NCBI GenBank assembly: GCA_964644845.1
Contig: CAZXXS010000005.1
Coordinates: 1-26,290, forward strand
Length of the DNA: 26,290 bases
Direction of reading: 5' to 3'
DNA from: Geothermovivens sp964644845
GTDB lineage: Bacteria; Zhuqueibacterota; Zhuqueibacteria; Oleimicrobiales; Geothermoviventaceae
The notes under the pieces were generated by a model. It ran no database searches, was not told where the DNA came from, and saw only the letters and a list, made by a program, of their open reading frames with translations. The stretch's first letter is position 1. Each line of letters opens with the position of its first letter. Position numbers and translations under genes: made by a program. Below, piece after piece: positions 6,955 to 15,018 of this stretch.

Positions 6955-8325
6955 TTACGATTCTTTGAGGATGGCTGCCAGTTTGGTTAACGTTTCCTTG
7001 GCGTCGCCGAAGACCATCATGGTTTTAGACTCGTAGAAGAGCGGATTGTCTTCGCCAGCGAAGCCGGGACTGAGACTGCGTTTCAGGAAGATCACCGTCT
7101 TGGCCTGATCCACGTTCAGAATCGGCATGCCGTACAGGGGGCTGTCCTTCTTCCATCGGGCCACGGGGTTCACCACATCGTTGGCGCCCACAACAACAGC
7201 CACATCCGTCTCCTGGAAATCGTCGTTAATTGCGTCCATTTCGTAGAGCTGGTCGTAGGGGACATTTGCTTCGGCCAGCAGCACGTTCATGTGACCGGGC
7301 ATGCGTCCCGCCACAGGATGAATGGCGTAGCGTACCTTGATCCCTCTCTTCTCGAGCAGCTGGGCCACCTCGTGCAGGATGTGCTGGGCCTGCGCAACGG
7401 CCAGTCCGTACCCCGGTACGAAGATCACGGAGTTGGCATTCTCAAGCATGACAGCCATGTCTTCTGGTGTGTAGGCCGTAACCTGTTTGCGTTCACCAGC
7501 GGGTCCTGCACCTTCCTGAACGCCTACCTGGCCGAACAGCACGTTGGTCAGGCTGCGGTTCATGGCTTTGCACATGATGTTGGTGAGAATGAGTCCCGAT
7601 GCTCCCACCAGAGCGCCGCTGACGATCAGAATGTTGTTGGAGAGGACGAAGCCAGTCATGGCGGCTGCCAAACCCGAGTACGAGTTGAGCAACGAAATGA
7701 CGACGGGCATGTCGGCGCCACCGATGGGCAAAACGAACAAAAAACCAATGCCCGTGGCCAGGACTGCGATGATCAGCAAATCCAGGGCGGAGACAGGATG
7801 CAGTACGAAAAGTACGCCCACGACGAGGGTTCCAAGAAACAGCAAGCCGTTGAAAAGCTGGTGCATCGGGAGTACCACGGGGGCGCTTTTCATCAGGCCC
7901 TGCAATTTCGCAAAGGCCACGAAGCTGCCGAAAAACGTTACCGTGCCAATGAGCACACTGAGAACGAGAGTGATGCTAACGTCCGGTGTGGGTTGCTGAC
8001 TGACGCGCAGGAATTCGGCGATGGCCACGAGGGCCGACGCACCACCGCCGAAGCCGTTGAAGATGGCCACCATCTGCGGCATGGCCGTCATCTGCACGCG
8101 TTTGGCCGCTACAGCGCCAATCGCGCCGCCCACAACGATGCCAGCAATGATGAAGGTGAAATCCAGAATCTGCCTGTCAAACAGTGTGACGACAATCGCG
8201 ATGAGCATGCCGAACATCGCGAGGATGTTGCCGCGACGGGCTGTGCGTGGCGAGCTTAGCAGCTTCAACCCCAGAATGAACAGGGAAGCTGCAACGAGGT
8301 AAGCAAGATTGGTGACAGTCTCCAT
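6955..8325 (-). CDS. pntB: NAD(P) transhydrogenase subunit beta
   Basis: A 456-residue inner-membrane protein: about nine membrane helices (residues 1-255) followed by the cytoplasmic NADP(H)-binding domain III (about 285-456). That domain shows the family's GYGLAVAQAQH motif at 306-315, RMPGHMNVLLAEANVPYD, and the VVGANDVVNP segment. GGADMPVVISLLNSYSG at 202-218 carries the conserved membrane aspartate (Asp205). With the two alpha subunits it couples hydride transfer from NADH to NADP+ with proton flow into the cell and so supplies NADPH. The position that is His91 in the E. coli beta subunit reads Asn (IFNGF, residue 90), a variation I recall from other three-subunit enzymes. It lies 12 bp after pntAB and is followed by a terminator. 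Confidence 0.96.
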   Translation of the reverse strand: METVTNLAYLVAASLFILGLKLLSSPRTARRGNILAMFGMLIAIVVTLFDRQILDFTFIIAGIVVGGAIGAVAAKRVQMTAMPQMVAIFNGFGGGASALVAIAEFLRVSQQPTPDVSITLVLSVLIGTVTFFGSFVAFAKLQGLMKSAPVVLPMHQLFNGLLFLGTLVVGVLFVLHPVSALDLLIIAVLATGIGFLFVLPIGGADMPVVISLLNSYSGLAAAMTGFVLSNNILIVSGALVGASGLILTNIMCKAMNRSLTNVLFGQVGVQEGAGPAGERKQVTAYTPEDMAVMLENANSVIFVPGYGLAVAQAQHILHEVAQLLEKRGIKVRYAIHPVAGRMPGHMNVLLAEANVPYDQLYEMDAINDDFQETDVAVVVGANDVVNPVARWKKDSPLYGMPILNVDQAKTVIFLKRSLSPGFAGEDNPLFYESKTMMVFGDAKETLTKLAAILKES

Positions 8326-8337
8326 GAGTTGCCGTCC

Positions 8338-8625
8338 CTATTTTTTCTCTTTCTTGAACATTTCCAGCATGCGGTCGGTCACCATGAAGCCACCCACCAC
8401 ATTGATTGTGGCGAAAATCACTGCAAGAAGGCCCAGAATGGCGCTCAGTCCGCTGTGCCCCGCGCCGGCGCTGATGAGCGCTCCGACGATCGTGATTCCG
8501 GAAATCGCATTCGAACCGGACATCAGCGGGGTGTGCAGTAGGGGCGGTACTTTGGTGATTACTTCGAAGCCCACAAAAATTGACAGAACGAAGATGTACA
8601 GAGAGACAATCAGTCCTCCGGTCAT
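8338..8625 (-). CDS. pntAB: NAD(P) transhydrogenase subunit alpha 2 (membrane part)
   Basis: A 95-residue, almost wholly hydrophobic protein with three predicted membrane helices and a charged KKEKK tail. It shows the conserved VPPLLHTPLMSGSNAISG segment of transhydrogenase alpha domain II. In E. coli this part is fused to the NAD-binding part; here it is a separate gene, as in Rhodospirillum and Thermus. Its ATG overlaps the stop of the upstream pntAA by four bases (ATGA), and pntB follows after 12 bp, so all three subunits are made from one message. Confidence 0.95.
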   Translation of the reverse strand: MTGGLIVSLYIFVLSIFVGFEVITKVPPLLHTPLMSGSNAISGITIVGALISAGAGHSGLSAILGLLAVIFATINVVGGFMVTDRMLEMFKKEKK

Positions 8626-9788
8626 GACGTTGTACCTCCTTCGCCGAAGACGGTCTTCACAATGTCACTCACCAGCTCGCCGTTGTGCGTCACACACGCG
8701 CTTCGTGTGATTTCGTCCTCAAAATTCAGCTTCTGGTCTTCAGTTCCGAAAATGTGGTTGACGAAATTCGCGACATTCTTGGCGTACATTTGACTGGCGT
8801 GTACCGGAAGGCTGGCCGGTAGGTTAACCGGGCCAACGATGGTAACCCCGTACTTCACCACAACGTTGCCGGGTTCGGTCAGCTCACAGTTGCCGCCCTG
8901 CTCAGCGGCCAAATCCACGATCACTGAACCCTGCCGCATGCTTTTCACCATCTCCTCGGTCACCAGCAGCGGGGCCTTTTTGCCGAACACCTGAGCCGTG
9001 CAGATGAGCACATCGGTGCGCGGCAGACGCCCCCCGATGGCTTCCATCTCTTTCTTCACGAACTCGTCGGAAACTTCCTTCGCGTAGCCTCCCGCTGTCT
9101 CGACATCTTCGGGTAGTTCCATTTCGATGAACCGGGCGCCGAGACTTTCGATTTGCTCCTTCGCGGCTTTGCGAACGTCGAAAGCTTCCACGCGGGCGCC
9201 CAGGCGCTTGGCTGTGGCAATTGCCTGCAAACCGGCCACTCCTGCACCGAGTACGAACACGTTGGCTGGAGGGATGGTCCCTGCTGCCGTCATCAGCAAG
9301 GGGAAGAATTTCCCGAAGTACTGTGTGGACAGCAGTACTGCCTTGTACCCGGCGACTGTGGCCATGGAACTCAGCGCATCCATCGACTGGGCGCGGGTGA
9401 TCCGCGGGATGAGTTCCATCGCAAAGGCGGTAACCCGGCGCTTTCGAAGCTTGTCGACAAGCTCTCGGTTTGTCGTCGGTGCCAGAAAGCCAACAAGCAC
9501 TGCCCCTTCTTTGAGCATGTCGAGTTCGTCCTGACCAGTCTTCGGGTGCTTGAGTGGGGGCTGTACCTTGAGGATTACATCGGCTTCTCGGTAAAGTGCG
9601 CCGACCTCGGGCACCAGAAGGGCGCCGGCTTTTTCGTAATCAGCGTTGGTAAAGCTTGCGCTTTCGCCGGCACCCTCCTCAACCAGAACGTCGGCTCCAA
9701 GCTTCTTGAGGTCCGAGACGGTTGCGGGCGTGGCAGAAACGCGCGTTTCCCCTTCTCTCACTTCTTTCGGTACACCGATCTTGATCAT
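8622..9788 (-). CDS. pntAA: NAD(P) transhydrogenase subunit alpha 1 (NAD-binding part)
   Basis: A 388-residue cytoplasmic protein of the alanine dehydrogenase/PNT family that binds NAD(H) as domain I of the transhydrogenase. The N terminus MIKIGVPKEVREGETRVSATP is typical of the family. The Rossmann motif VLGAGVAGLQAIATAKRLGA lies near residues 180-200 and ends in an acidic strand suited to NAD. Further conserved stretches include FFPLLMTAAGTIPPA and the SVIVDLAAEQGGNCE segment. The ATG is preceded by GGAAGG at seven bases. It is the first gene of the pntAA-pntAB-pntB operon. A terminator lies between it and the ferritin gene upstream, so the operon probably has its own promoter in the 60 bp before the ATG, although none is obvious. 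Confidence 0.96.
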   Translation of the reverse strand: MIKIGVPKEVREGETRVSATPATVSDLKKLGADVLVEEGAGESASFTNADYEKAGALLVPEVGALYREADVILKVQPPLKHPKTGQDELDMLKEGAVLVGFLAPTTNRELVDKLRKRRVTAFAMELIPRITRAQSMDALSSMATVAGYKAVLLSTQYFGKFFPLLMTAAGTIPPANVFVLGAGVAGLQAIATAKRLGARVEAFDVRKAAKEQIESLGARFIEMELPEDVETAGGYAKEVSDEFVKKEMEAIGGRLPRTDVLICTAQVFGKKAPLLVTEEMVKSMRQGSVIVDLAAEQGGNCELTEPGNVVVKYGVTIVGPVNLPASLPVHASQMYAKNVANFVNHIFGTEDQKLNFEDEITRSACVTHNGELVSDIVKTVFGEGGTTS

Positions 9789-9849
9789 CGCAACACCTTC
9801 CGGTTTTTGGGATTTCGAACGGTCACCGGGTGGATGGAAGCGCGGTCAC

Positions 9850-9882
9850 AAAAAAGCGGAGCCGCCCCCTGGCAGTTCCGCT
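9850..9882 (-). terminator. Intrinsic terminator downstream of ferritin
   Basis: Read leftward, AGCGGA (9882-9877) pairs with TCCGCT (9860-9855), with a GCC/GGC pairing inside, and a run of six T follows at 9855-9850. It lies about 100 bp past the ferritin stop and separates ferritin from the transhydrogenase operon. Confidence 0.65.
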
Positions 9883-9977
9883 CGTGTTCCAGTGCAAGAC
9901 TGTTGCTGAGCCCGCGGCCAAACGGTGGGGGCCCAGTGTGAATGCCGACAAACATGGCTTGACGCACGTACCCTGTC

Positions 9978-10484
9978 TCAGGCAGTTTGTGTCGGTTGAC
10001 CACGTTTCCCGAGTTCCCGGTCAAGCATCACCAGGCCGTGGCCTTTGTCGCCGATCAGCCTCAGCGTGTCCAGCACCTGGTTGACGCTCTTTTCCTCTTC
10101 CACCTGCTCTGTGATGAACCAGTGCAGAAAGGTTTGTGTGGCGTAGTCGTTTTCCTGTACAGCCAGTTCGTAGAGCTTGTTGATGTTCTCTGTGATGTAC
10201 TGCTCGTGTTTCAGCGTTTCTTCGAAAACTTGGGTGGGGGATTCGTAGTCCGTAGTAGGTTTGGGCACGGCTTCCAACACGACGCGCACGCCCCGGTCCG
10301 ACATGTAGTTGTAGAATTTCATGGCGTGGCTCAATTCTTCGGCCGCCTGAGCCTGGAACCAAGCCGAGAAACCCGGTAGACCGTTGGCGTCGCTGTAAGC
10401 TGCCATGGACATGTAAAGGTAGGCCGAGTAAATCTCGCGGTTCAGTTGCTTGTTCAGTTCTTCTTTCAGTTTGTCGCTAAGCAT
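9978..10484 (-). CDS. ftnA: Non-haem bacterial ferritin
   Basis: A 168-residue four-helix ferritin that oxidises Fe(II) and stores it as a mineral inside a 24-subunit shell. All E. coli FtnA-type ferroxidase ligands sit at their standard positions: Glu17, Tyr24, Glu50, His53, Glu94, Gln127 and Glu130. No haem-ligand methionine pattern of bacterioferritin is seen. The ATG at 10484 has a clear GAGGAGAG ribosome site upstream. It is alone in its transcript: a terminator follows, and the upstream region turns AT-rich at 10570-10615, where a promoter is likely but no clean consensus or Fur box can be read. Its closeness to the Nramp-like carrier and the copper efflux genes is suggestive only. Confidence 0.96.
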   Translation of the reverse strand: MLSDKLKEELNKQLNREIYSAYLYMSMAAYSDANGLPGFSAWFQAQAAEELSHAMKFYNYMSDRGVRVVLEAVPKPTTDYESPTQVFEETLKHEQYITENINKLYELAVQENDYATQTFLHWFITEQVEEEKSVNQVLDTLRLIGDKGHGLVMLDRELGKRGQPTQTA

Positions 10485-10758
10485 GGCTGCTCTCCTCGCG
10501 TCTTAGTCAGTCCCCTCAACGGCGGTTGTTTCAACGGGTCCGTCGGCCAAGACAGCCAAGCCAAATCGGACACTAAAGATCGTAATTAACTTGGAGAAAC
10601 GCAAGAGAAAAATGAGCGGAAGTTGGCCCTTTCGCCCGTGGGGGCTTACAGACACCTGAAAGCAGCTTCTCCGTTGGCTGGTAACGCGGGTTCAGAGGCA
10701 GGGCGAAACCCCCAAAGACGTGCTGTATTTCCGCCGCAGACCGGGTCGTGGCGAGTCT

Positions 10759-10880
10759 AAAACCTGTCTTTCGAGGTTTCGGCTTTGTTGCCTGGCGCGC
10801 AGACGGGGTTAAGCCATGGTTTCCTGGGACAGGTTTTGAAAGATGTTCCCAGTGCGGACGGAAGCTGACCCAGGTTTTTT
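10759..10880 (+). promoter_or_regulatory. Attenuator-like element with alternative pairings and T6 tract
   Basis: AAAACCTGTC (10759-10768) is perfectly complementary to GACAGGTTTT (10828-10837). Its first eight bases can pair instead with a second CAGGTTTT at 10871-10878, whose T run continues to 10880. In addition, CCTGGG (10823-10828) can pair with CCCAGG (10869-10874), a 6-bp stem running straight into TTTTTT. The folds compete, as in attenuators. The nearest downstream gene on this strand starts at 11453 and appears to have a later promoter, so the element may instead end a small RNA. Confidence 0.3.
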
Positions 10881-10986
10881 CTTACTTCACAACCGCAAAG
10901 GCCGGTTTCTTTCCCCGGCAGGATGCTGCAACGGAGAACTACGGGAACGCAGCCGCCAGGGCCACGTTTTTCTCTCGGCCCGGCCG

Positions 10987-11018
10987 TTCCGGCAACAGTC
11001 CTGCGCAGGGTGCCGGAA
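10987..11018. repeat. Perfect 8-bp hairpin with a palindrome in its loop
   Basis: TTCCGGCA (10987-10994) pairs perfectly with TGCCGGAA (11011-11018); the 16-nt loop contains the 10-bp palindrome CCTGCGCAGG. No T tract follows on either strand, so a terminator is unlikely. The same design occurs at 17107-17135. Confidence 0.5.
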
Positions 11019-11358
11019 GTGCGGAGGGCAGTTTCTCCTCGAACAGGGCCCCGGGGAAAACCACGGCCGTCCGTTGTGAACGAACACAGGCGCCAGGTGC
11101 GAGCGGTCGATGATTCAGGGCGTAGCGCGGTGGGACCCTGAGCGAGCGGAGGGCGGATTGTTCAAAGATTTGTGCGGAAGACGCCGGTAAAACACAGGAC
11201 CGGTTGCTGGGACGTGAAGGCTTTCTGGAACGGCCCTCGGCAGTCAGATCCTTCTGGGGCTGCGCAAGCTGGGGTAAATCGGGCACGTGAGGGAAAACAG
11301 CCTTGAATGAGACCCGTTGCGTTAGAGAAAATGGGAACTCCGCCGGTGCGTTCCTCCG

Positions 11359-11387
11359 TTGACTTTCGGGACAGAGTTCTGTAAGGT
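11359..11387 (+). promoter_or_regulatory. σ70-type promoter of the pfkB/Nramp operon
   Basis: TTGACT (11359-11364) and TAAGGT (11382-11387) are separated by exactly 17 bp. The start of transcription would be near 11394, giving a leader of about 60 nt to the GTG at 11453. This is the best promoter in the window. Confidence 0.6.
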
Positions 11388-11452
11388 GTGTCGTTGTACG
11401 TCGAAGGTCGGGTAGAGAAAGCTGCCGGAACCGAGTTGCCAGGAGGTGCCCC

Positions 11453-12379
11453 GTGATTTACACTGTTACGCTGAACCCCGCTCTGGACCGTACGATCTGG
11501 GTGAGGAACATCGATTACGACGATGCCAACCGGATCGAAAGGGAGGAGAAATTCGCGGGGGGCAAGGGGATTGACGTTTCGCGTGTCCTCATGCACCTGG
11601 GAGTGACGAGCAAAGCACTCGGCTTCTTAGGTGGTTACGCGGGGATGGAAGTGGAAGGCATGCTGTTGCTTGAGGGCGTGTACTGCGATTTTACGCCGAT
11701 CGCCAACGAAACGCGCACGAACGTGATTGTCCACGTGGAGAGCAGTGGTTCCCAGATGCTGTTGAACGCGCGTGGCCCAGAGATCCAGCCGGCGGAGTTA
11801 ACGGCTTTCTTCAAGAAACTGGAGAGTCTCAGCGATGCGCACTTTGTGGTGTTCAGCGGCAGTTTGCCCCCGGGGCTGAGTCCGATCATTTACGCCCGGA
11901 GCATCGAGACTGTGAGAAAGCTCGGGGCCCAGGTTGTGCTCGACACGGACGGCGAGAACCTGCGCGTCGGGATCACCGGTAAGCCGCAGGTGATTAAGCC
12001 AAACTTGCACGAATTGAGTCGACTGGTTGGGCGGGACTTGCGAGCCCTGGCGGACGTCGTGGCTGCGGCCGAAAACGTGAGGCGGGAGGGGGTGGAAACC
12101 GTTCTCGTATCGATGGGCGCCAGGGGCATGCTTCTTGTGAACGCAAAAACCCGCCTGCTGGCGGTACCGCCAGAGATCAAGGTGGTGAGTGCCGTCGGAG
12201 CTGGGGATTCCGCCGTGGCGGGATTCTTGTACGGCCGCCTCAGTGGGATGTCAGTGGAGGACAGCTTGCGTTTTGCAGTGGCAGCTGGTACGGCGACCAC
12301 GTTGCAACCCGGAACGGCTGTAGCGAGAAAAGAAGACATCGAGGCGATTTTGCCCCAGGTGGAGATTCGCGATGTCTGA
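11453..12379 (+). CDS. pfkB: PfkB-family phosphofructokinase (1-phosphofructokinase/LacC/Pfk-2 type)
   Basis: A 308-residue cytoplasmic sugar-phosphate kinase of the ribokinase superfamily. Seen: the N terminus MIYTVTLNPALDRT typical of the FruK/LacC/PfkB group; the substrate-binding FAGGKGIDVSRVL at 34-46; FSGSLPPG at 134-141; IKPNLHEL at 181-188; and the anion hole with catalytic base GAGDS (Asp252). The known reactions of this group phosphorylate fructose 1-phosphate, fructose 6-phosphate or tagatose 6-phosphate at the expense of ATP. Which one applies here cannot be read from sequence, and no PTS gene is present that would favour fructose 1-phosphate. The start is GTG, with AGGAGG six bases upstream. 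The stop overlaps the start of the Nramp-like gene by eight bases, so the two are co-translated. A promoter lies at 11359-11387. Confidence 0.9.
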   Translation: MIYTVTLNPALDRTIWVRNIDYDDANRIEREEKFAGGKGIDVSRVLMHLGVTSKALGFLGGYAGMEVEGMLLLEGVYCDFTPIANETRTNVIVHVESSGSQMLLNARGPEIQPAELTAFFKKLESLSDAHFVVFSGSLPPGLSPIIYARSIETVRKLGAQVVLDTDGENLRVGITGKPQVIKPNLHELSRLVGRDLRALADVVAAAENVRREGVETVLVSMGARGMLLVNAKTRLLAVPPEIKVVSAVGAGDSAVAGFLYGRLSGMSVEDSLRFAVAAGTATTLQPGTAVARKEDIEAILPQVEIRDV

Positions 12380-13664
12380 AAAACGCCGCAAGCTGATGCC
12401 GGGTGTCCTTCGCGTGGATTCACGACGTTTTCTGGAAGAGGTCCGTAAGAACCGGGAACGGGTGAAGGAACTTGGCCCTGGCATCATCACCGGTGGTGCT
12501 GGAGACGACCCTGCTGGCATTGTGACCTACACCACGGTAGGGGCCACAACCGGCTTCTCGCTCCTCTGGCTCATGCTGCTCTCGACTCCGATGATGGTAG
12601 CCGTGCAGGACATGGCGGCCCGTTTGGCCATCGTGACCGGTAAAAGCCTGCCGGAGATCATCCGCGGTTTTTACTCCAGGAAGGCAGCTGTGGCCATCGT
12701 GCTGGTTCTGGGAGTTGCCAACGTCATCACAATCGGGGCCGACTTGCAGGGTGTGGCCGAGGTTTTGGAACTGCTGACCGGGATCCGATCAGTTCACTGG
12801 CTCATCCCCATCACGGCCTTCATCGCCTACCTCGTCACGTTCAGGACGTACAGGACGGTGAAGCGCGTGTTTGTCGGGCTTACCATGGTGCTCGTCGCGT
12901 ACGTGTTCGCAGCGGTGCTTGCCCGGCCAGATTTTTCGGCGGTTCTAAGGAACACGTTCTTACCGCACCTGTCATTTTCGTCCATGTTTCTCGTAGCTGC
13001 TCTCGGGATGCTGGGCACGACCATCTCACCGTACATGCTGTTCTGGCAGGCTTCCGAGGAAAAGGAGGAACACAAGACGGTCGCTCAGGCTAAATCTGTG
13101 CAGGCTGATACGGCTGTGGGCATGATCTATTCGAATCTAATCGCGTTTTGCATCATTGTGGCGGCCGCAGTTATGCTCTTTGGCCGGCACATGTCCATCA
13201 ACACCGTTTCGGATGCGCTGCTGGCGCTACGGCCTCTGGGGCAGCGCTCTGCCGTTGCTCTGTTTTCGATTGGCATCATCTCGGCAGGATTTCTTGCGAT
13301 CCCCGTTCTTGCTGGCTCCACGGCCTACGCCGTTGCCGACACCTTTGGCTGGCGGGAAGGACTGGACCACAAAGTGAGCGACGCAAAAGGCTTTTACAGT
13401 GTGTTCTTTGGAGCTCTGGTCATTGGCGACTTGATCCACCTTTCCCCGCTCACAGCCGTGCAAGCGCTCTACTACAGCCAGGTTCTCGATGGGCTTCTGT
13501 TGCCAGTGCTCGTCGGTGTGTTGCTTGCCCTCAATGCCAACACGCAAATCGTGGGCGAATTTTCCAACTCCAGTTTCAACAAGTTCTTTGGCTGGTTGGC
13601 ACTGCTGTTCAGCCTCGCTTTCGCAGGCATTCTTCTGACCCAGGTGTTCAGAGCGTTACTCTAA
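12372..13664 (+). CDS. Nramp-related divalent cation transporter with altered metal site
   Basis: A 430-residue inner-membrane protein with about eleven membrane helices and a 35-residue charged N-terminal tail. It has the Nramp/SLC11 fold hallmarks. The helix 1 motif that is DPGN in manganese and iron carriers reads DDPAG here (residues 45-49): the aspartate is kept and the asparagine lost. The helix 6 motif that carries the metal-selecting methionine (MPH type) reads GTTISPYMLFWQ (215-226), without it. This variant clade is common in bacteria. Loss of the methionine is known in Nramp-related magnesium transporters, so Mg2+ or another hard cation is a more cautious guess than Mn2+. The gene overlaps the upstream kinase gene by eight bases. 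No clear terminator follows. Confidence 0.9.
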   Translation: MSEKRRKLMPGVLRVDSRRFLEEVRKNRERVKELGPGIITGGAGDDPAGIVTYTTVGATTGFSLLWLMLLSTPMMVAVQDMAARLAIVTGKSLPEIIRGFYSRKAAVAIVLVLGVANVITIGADLQGVAEVLELLTGIRSVHWLIPITAFIAYLVTFRTYRTVKRVFVGLTMVLVAYVFAAVLARPDFSAVLRNTFLPHLSFSSMFLVAALGMLGTTISPYMLFWQASEEKEEHKTVAQAKSVQADTAVGMIYSNLIAFCIIVAAAVMLFGRHMSINTVSDALLALRPLGQRSAVALFSIGIISAGFLAIPVLAGSTAYAVADTFGWREGLDHKVSDAKGFYSVFFGALVIGDLIHLSPLTAVQALYYSQVLDGLLLPVLVGVLLALNANTQIVGEFSNSSFNKFFGWLALLFSLAFAGILLTQVFRALL

Positions 13665-13786
13665 GTTGGCTCAGCAGCTCTGCCGTTAACGGACTGCCCG
13701 GAAGTTCTGCAACCGGTGAACGGCGCGGAAACACAGGCCGTCGTGGAGACTGCCGTAGGCGTTTTCGTCCCGATGTGAAAGGTGAA

Positions 13787-13822
13787 TCAGCCAGCCAAGT
13801 CGACGCGAATTCTTGTACCCAC
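13787..13822 (-). other. Eleven-codon open frame with strong ribosome site after the heptokinase gene
   Basis: Just past the rfaE1 stop, a textbook AAGGAGG (13836-13830) stands seven bases before a GTG that opens a frame of only eleven codons (MGTRIRVDLAG) ending in TGA. Downstream of the stop the frame shows nothing recognisable. It could be a leader peptide, the stump of a lost gene or a chance site; I do not claim a protein. Confidence 0.25.
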
Positions 13823-13851
13823 GTTGCAACCTCCTTTTCGCCCTTCGGTTC

Positions 13852-14880
13852 TTACCTCGGTTCGTGCAGCCGCTGCAGAATTTCCTGTGGCGAGGCTGTG
13901 CCCGTCGTGTGAAGCTTTTGGACGACGACGCTGGCGGCTGCGTTGGCGAGAGTAACGGCGGTCACCACGTCGATCCCTGCGGCCAGCGCCGTTGCCAGAG
14001 TGGCCGCAAATGTGTCACCCGCTCCGGTCACGTCGATTTCGCCTCGCGCGGGCCAAGTTGGCACGTGGGCTGTTCGCCTGTTCTCGCGGAAGAAAATCCT
14101 TGCCCCGTTCTCGCCCAGGGTGACCACCAGGTACTCCGCTTGCACGAGCTCTTCAAGTTCCCAGCCCGCTTTCTCGAGGCCCTCGTCAGTCCTTACCACG
14201 TCTTCGTCGATCCCGAGACCGATGGCCAACTCCACCTCGTTGGGAACCAGGGCCGTAAACCGGCGAAACCGCTGAATACGAAGGCGCGAGTCGCCGACGG
14301 TCACGGTCCCGTGCTCACGCGACAGCTGCTCCACAGCTTCCAGGATGCGGGGTGTTACCACACCCGTTTCCTGGACTTCGTTGTAGTCGTCCACAATCAC
14401 GGCGTCCCACTGGGACATTTGTTGCCTGAGTGCTTCGAGCAGCTTGTCCTCATCTTTTTTGGAGATAGGCTCCTCGTTCTCTTGATCGAACCGGGCGACC
14501 TGCTGCTTCTTGCCGTGAAAGGAAGAAGCGTAAATTTTGTTGAAAGTGGGTGTGTGACGGTTGGGATCGCGCAGAAGGTAGCGGGTGTCGATTCCCCTCT
14601 TCTCAAACTCGCGGAGCATGATCTCAGCCGAAAGGTCGTCCCCGATGACCCCGACCGCGAAAGTCCGGACGCCGAGTGCACGCACGTTCAGTGCTGTGTT
14701 GCCGGCTCCTCCGGGAAGGTACTGGTCCTGCTCAATTCGAACGATTGGAACGGGCGCTTCCCTGGAGATGGCCTCCATGTTCCCCAGGATGTAGCGGTCA
14801 AGGTAGAAGTCGCCCACAACGGCGACGCGGAGATTCCGGGCTTTCTTAAAAACATCCGTGTAACGTGAGTCCACCTGCAT
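13852..14880 (-). CDS. rfaE1: RfaE1/HldA-type D-glycero-β-D-manno-heptose-7-phosphate kinase
   Basis: A 342-residue PfkB/ribokinase-family kinase of the RfaE domain I type, which makes heptose 1,7-bisphosphate on the way to ADP-heptose for the LPS inner core. The N terminus shows VVGDFYLDRYILGNMEAIS and the typical EAPVPIVRIE and PGGAGNTALNVRALG segments; catalytic Asp289 lies in DVTGAGDTF. The E. coli HldE protein also carries a nucleotidyltransferase half; that half is absent here and no separate rfaE2 is in the window. The ATG at 14880 has AGGAGG four bases upstream; the longer frame to 14994 has no ribosome site and a non-conserved start. A promoter is proposed at 15019-15047. It converges on the Nramp-like gene. 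If the cell lacks heptose LPS, another sugar kinase role is possible. Confidence 0.88.
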   Translation of the reverse strand: MQVDSRYTDVFKKARNLRVAVVGDFYLDRYILGNMEAISREAPVPIVRIEQDQYLPGGAGNTALNVRALGVRTFAVGVIGDDLSAEIMLREFEKRGIDTRYLLRDPNRHTPTFNKIYASSFHGKKQQVARFDQENEEPISKKDEDKLLEALRQQMSQWDAVIVDDYNEVQETGVVTPRILEAVEQLSREHGTVTVGDSRLRIQRFRRFTALVPNEVELAIGLGIDEDVVRTDEGLEKAGWELEELVQAEYLVVTLGENGARIFFRENRRTAHVPTWPARGEIDVTGAGDTFAATLATALAAGIDVVTAVTLANAAASVVVQKLHTTGTASPQEILQRLHEPR

Positions 14881-15018
14881 GTTCCCTCCTTGTGCGGTCG
14901 ACTGAGTCTCCCAGCAGTGGTTTCTCGACGCCCTGCTGCGTCTTCCCCCAGTTCGTGCCAGAGGTACACTCTTTCTGGTGCTCGCTCTACCCACGGGCAG
15001 GGCCCGTTTCGACCCCCA

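Larger units (their letters stand above)
10485..11452. other. Gene-free region between ferritin and the phosphofructokinase gene
   Basis: This divergent gap of almost 1 kb holds the promoters of ferritin (leftward) and of the kinase gene (rightward, 11359-11387). Open frames of 63-121 codons overlap one another and show no family or ribosome site. It contains an 8-bp inverted repeat TTTCGCCC (10630-10637) with GGGCGAAA (10701-10708), the alternative-pairing element at 10759-10880, and a perfect 8-bp hairpin at 10987-11018. No tRNA or known small RNA was recognised. Confidence 0.45.

Noticed and set aside
7291..8259. Open frame of 322 codons on the plus strand
   Set aside because: It is fully antisense to pntB, its composition (His, Asp, Gln rich) reflects the complementary strand, and there is no family match or ribosome site.
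10860..10880. T6 tract taken alone as a strong intrinsic terminator
   Set aside because: The stem before it is only 6 bp with a long loop, so I list it only as part of an alternative-pairing element.
13813..14868. Open frame of 351 codons on the plus strand
   Set aside because: Antisense shadow of the heptokinase gene, whose motifs and ribosome site are convincing.
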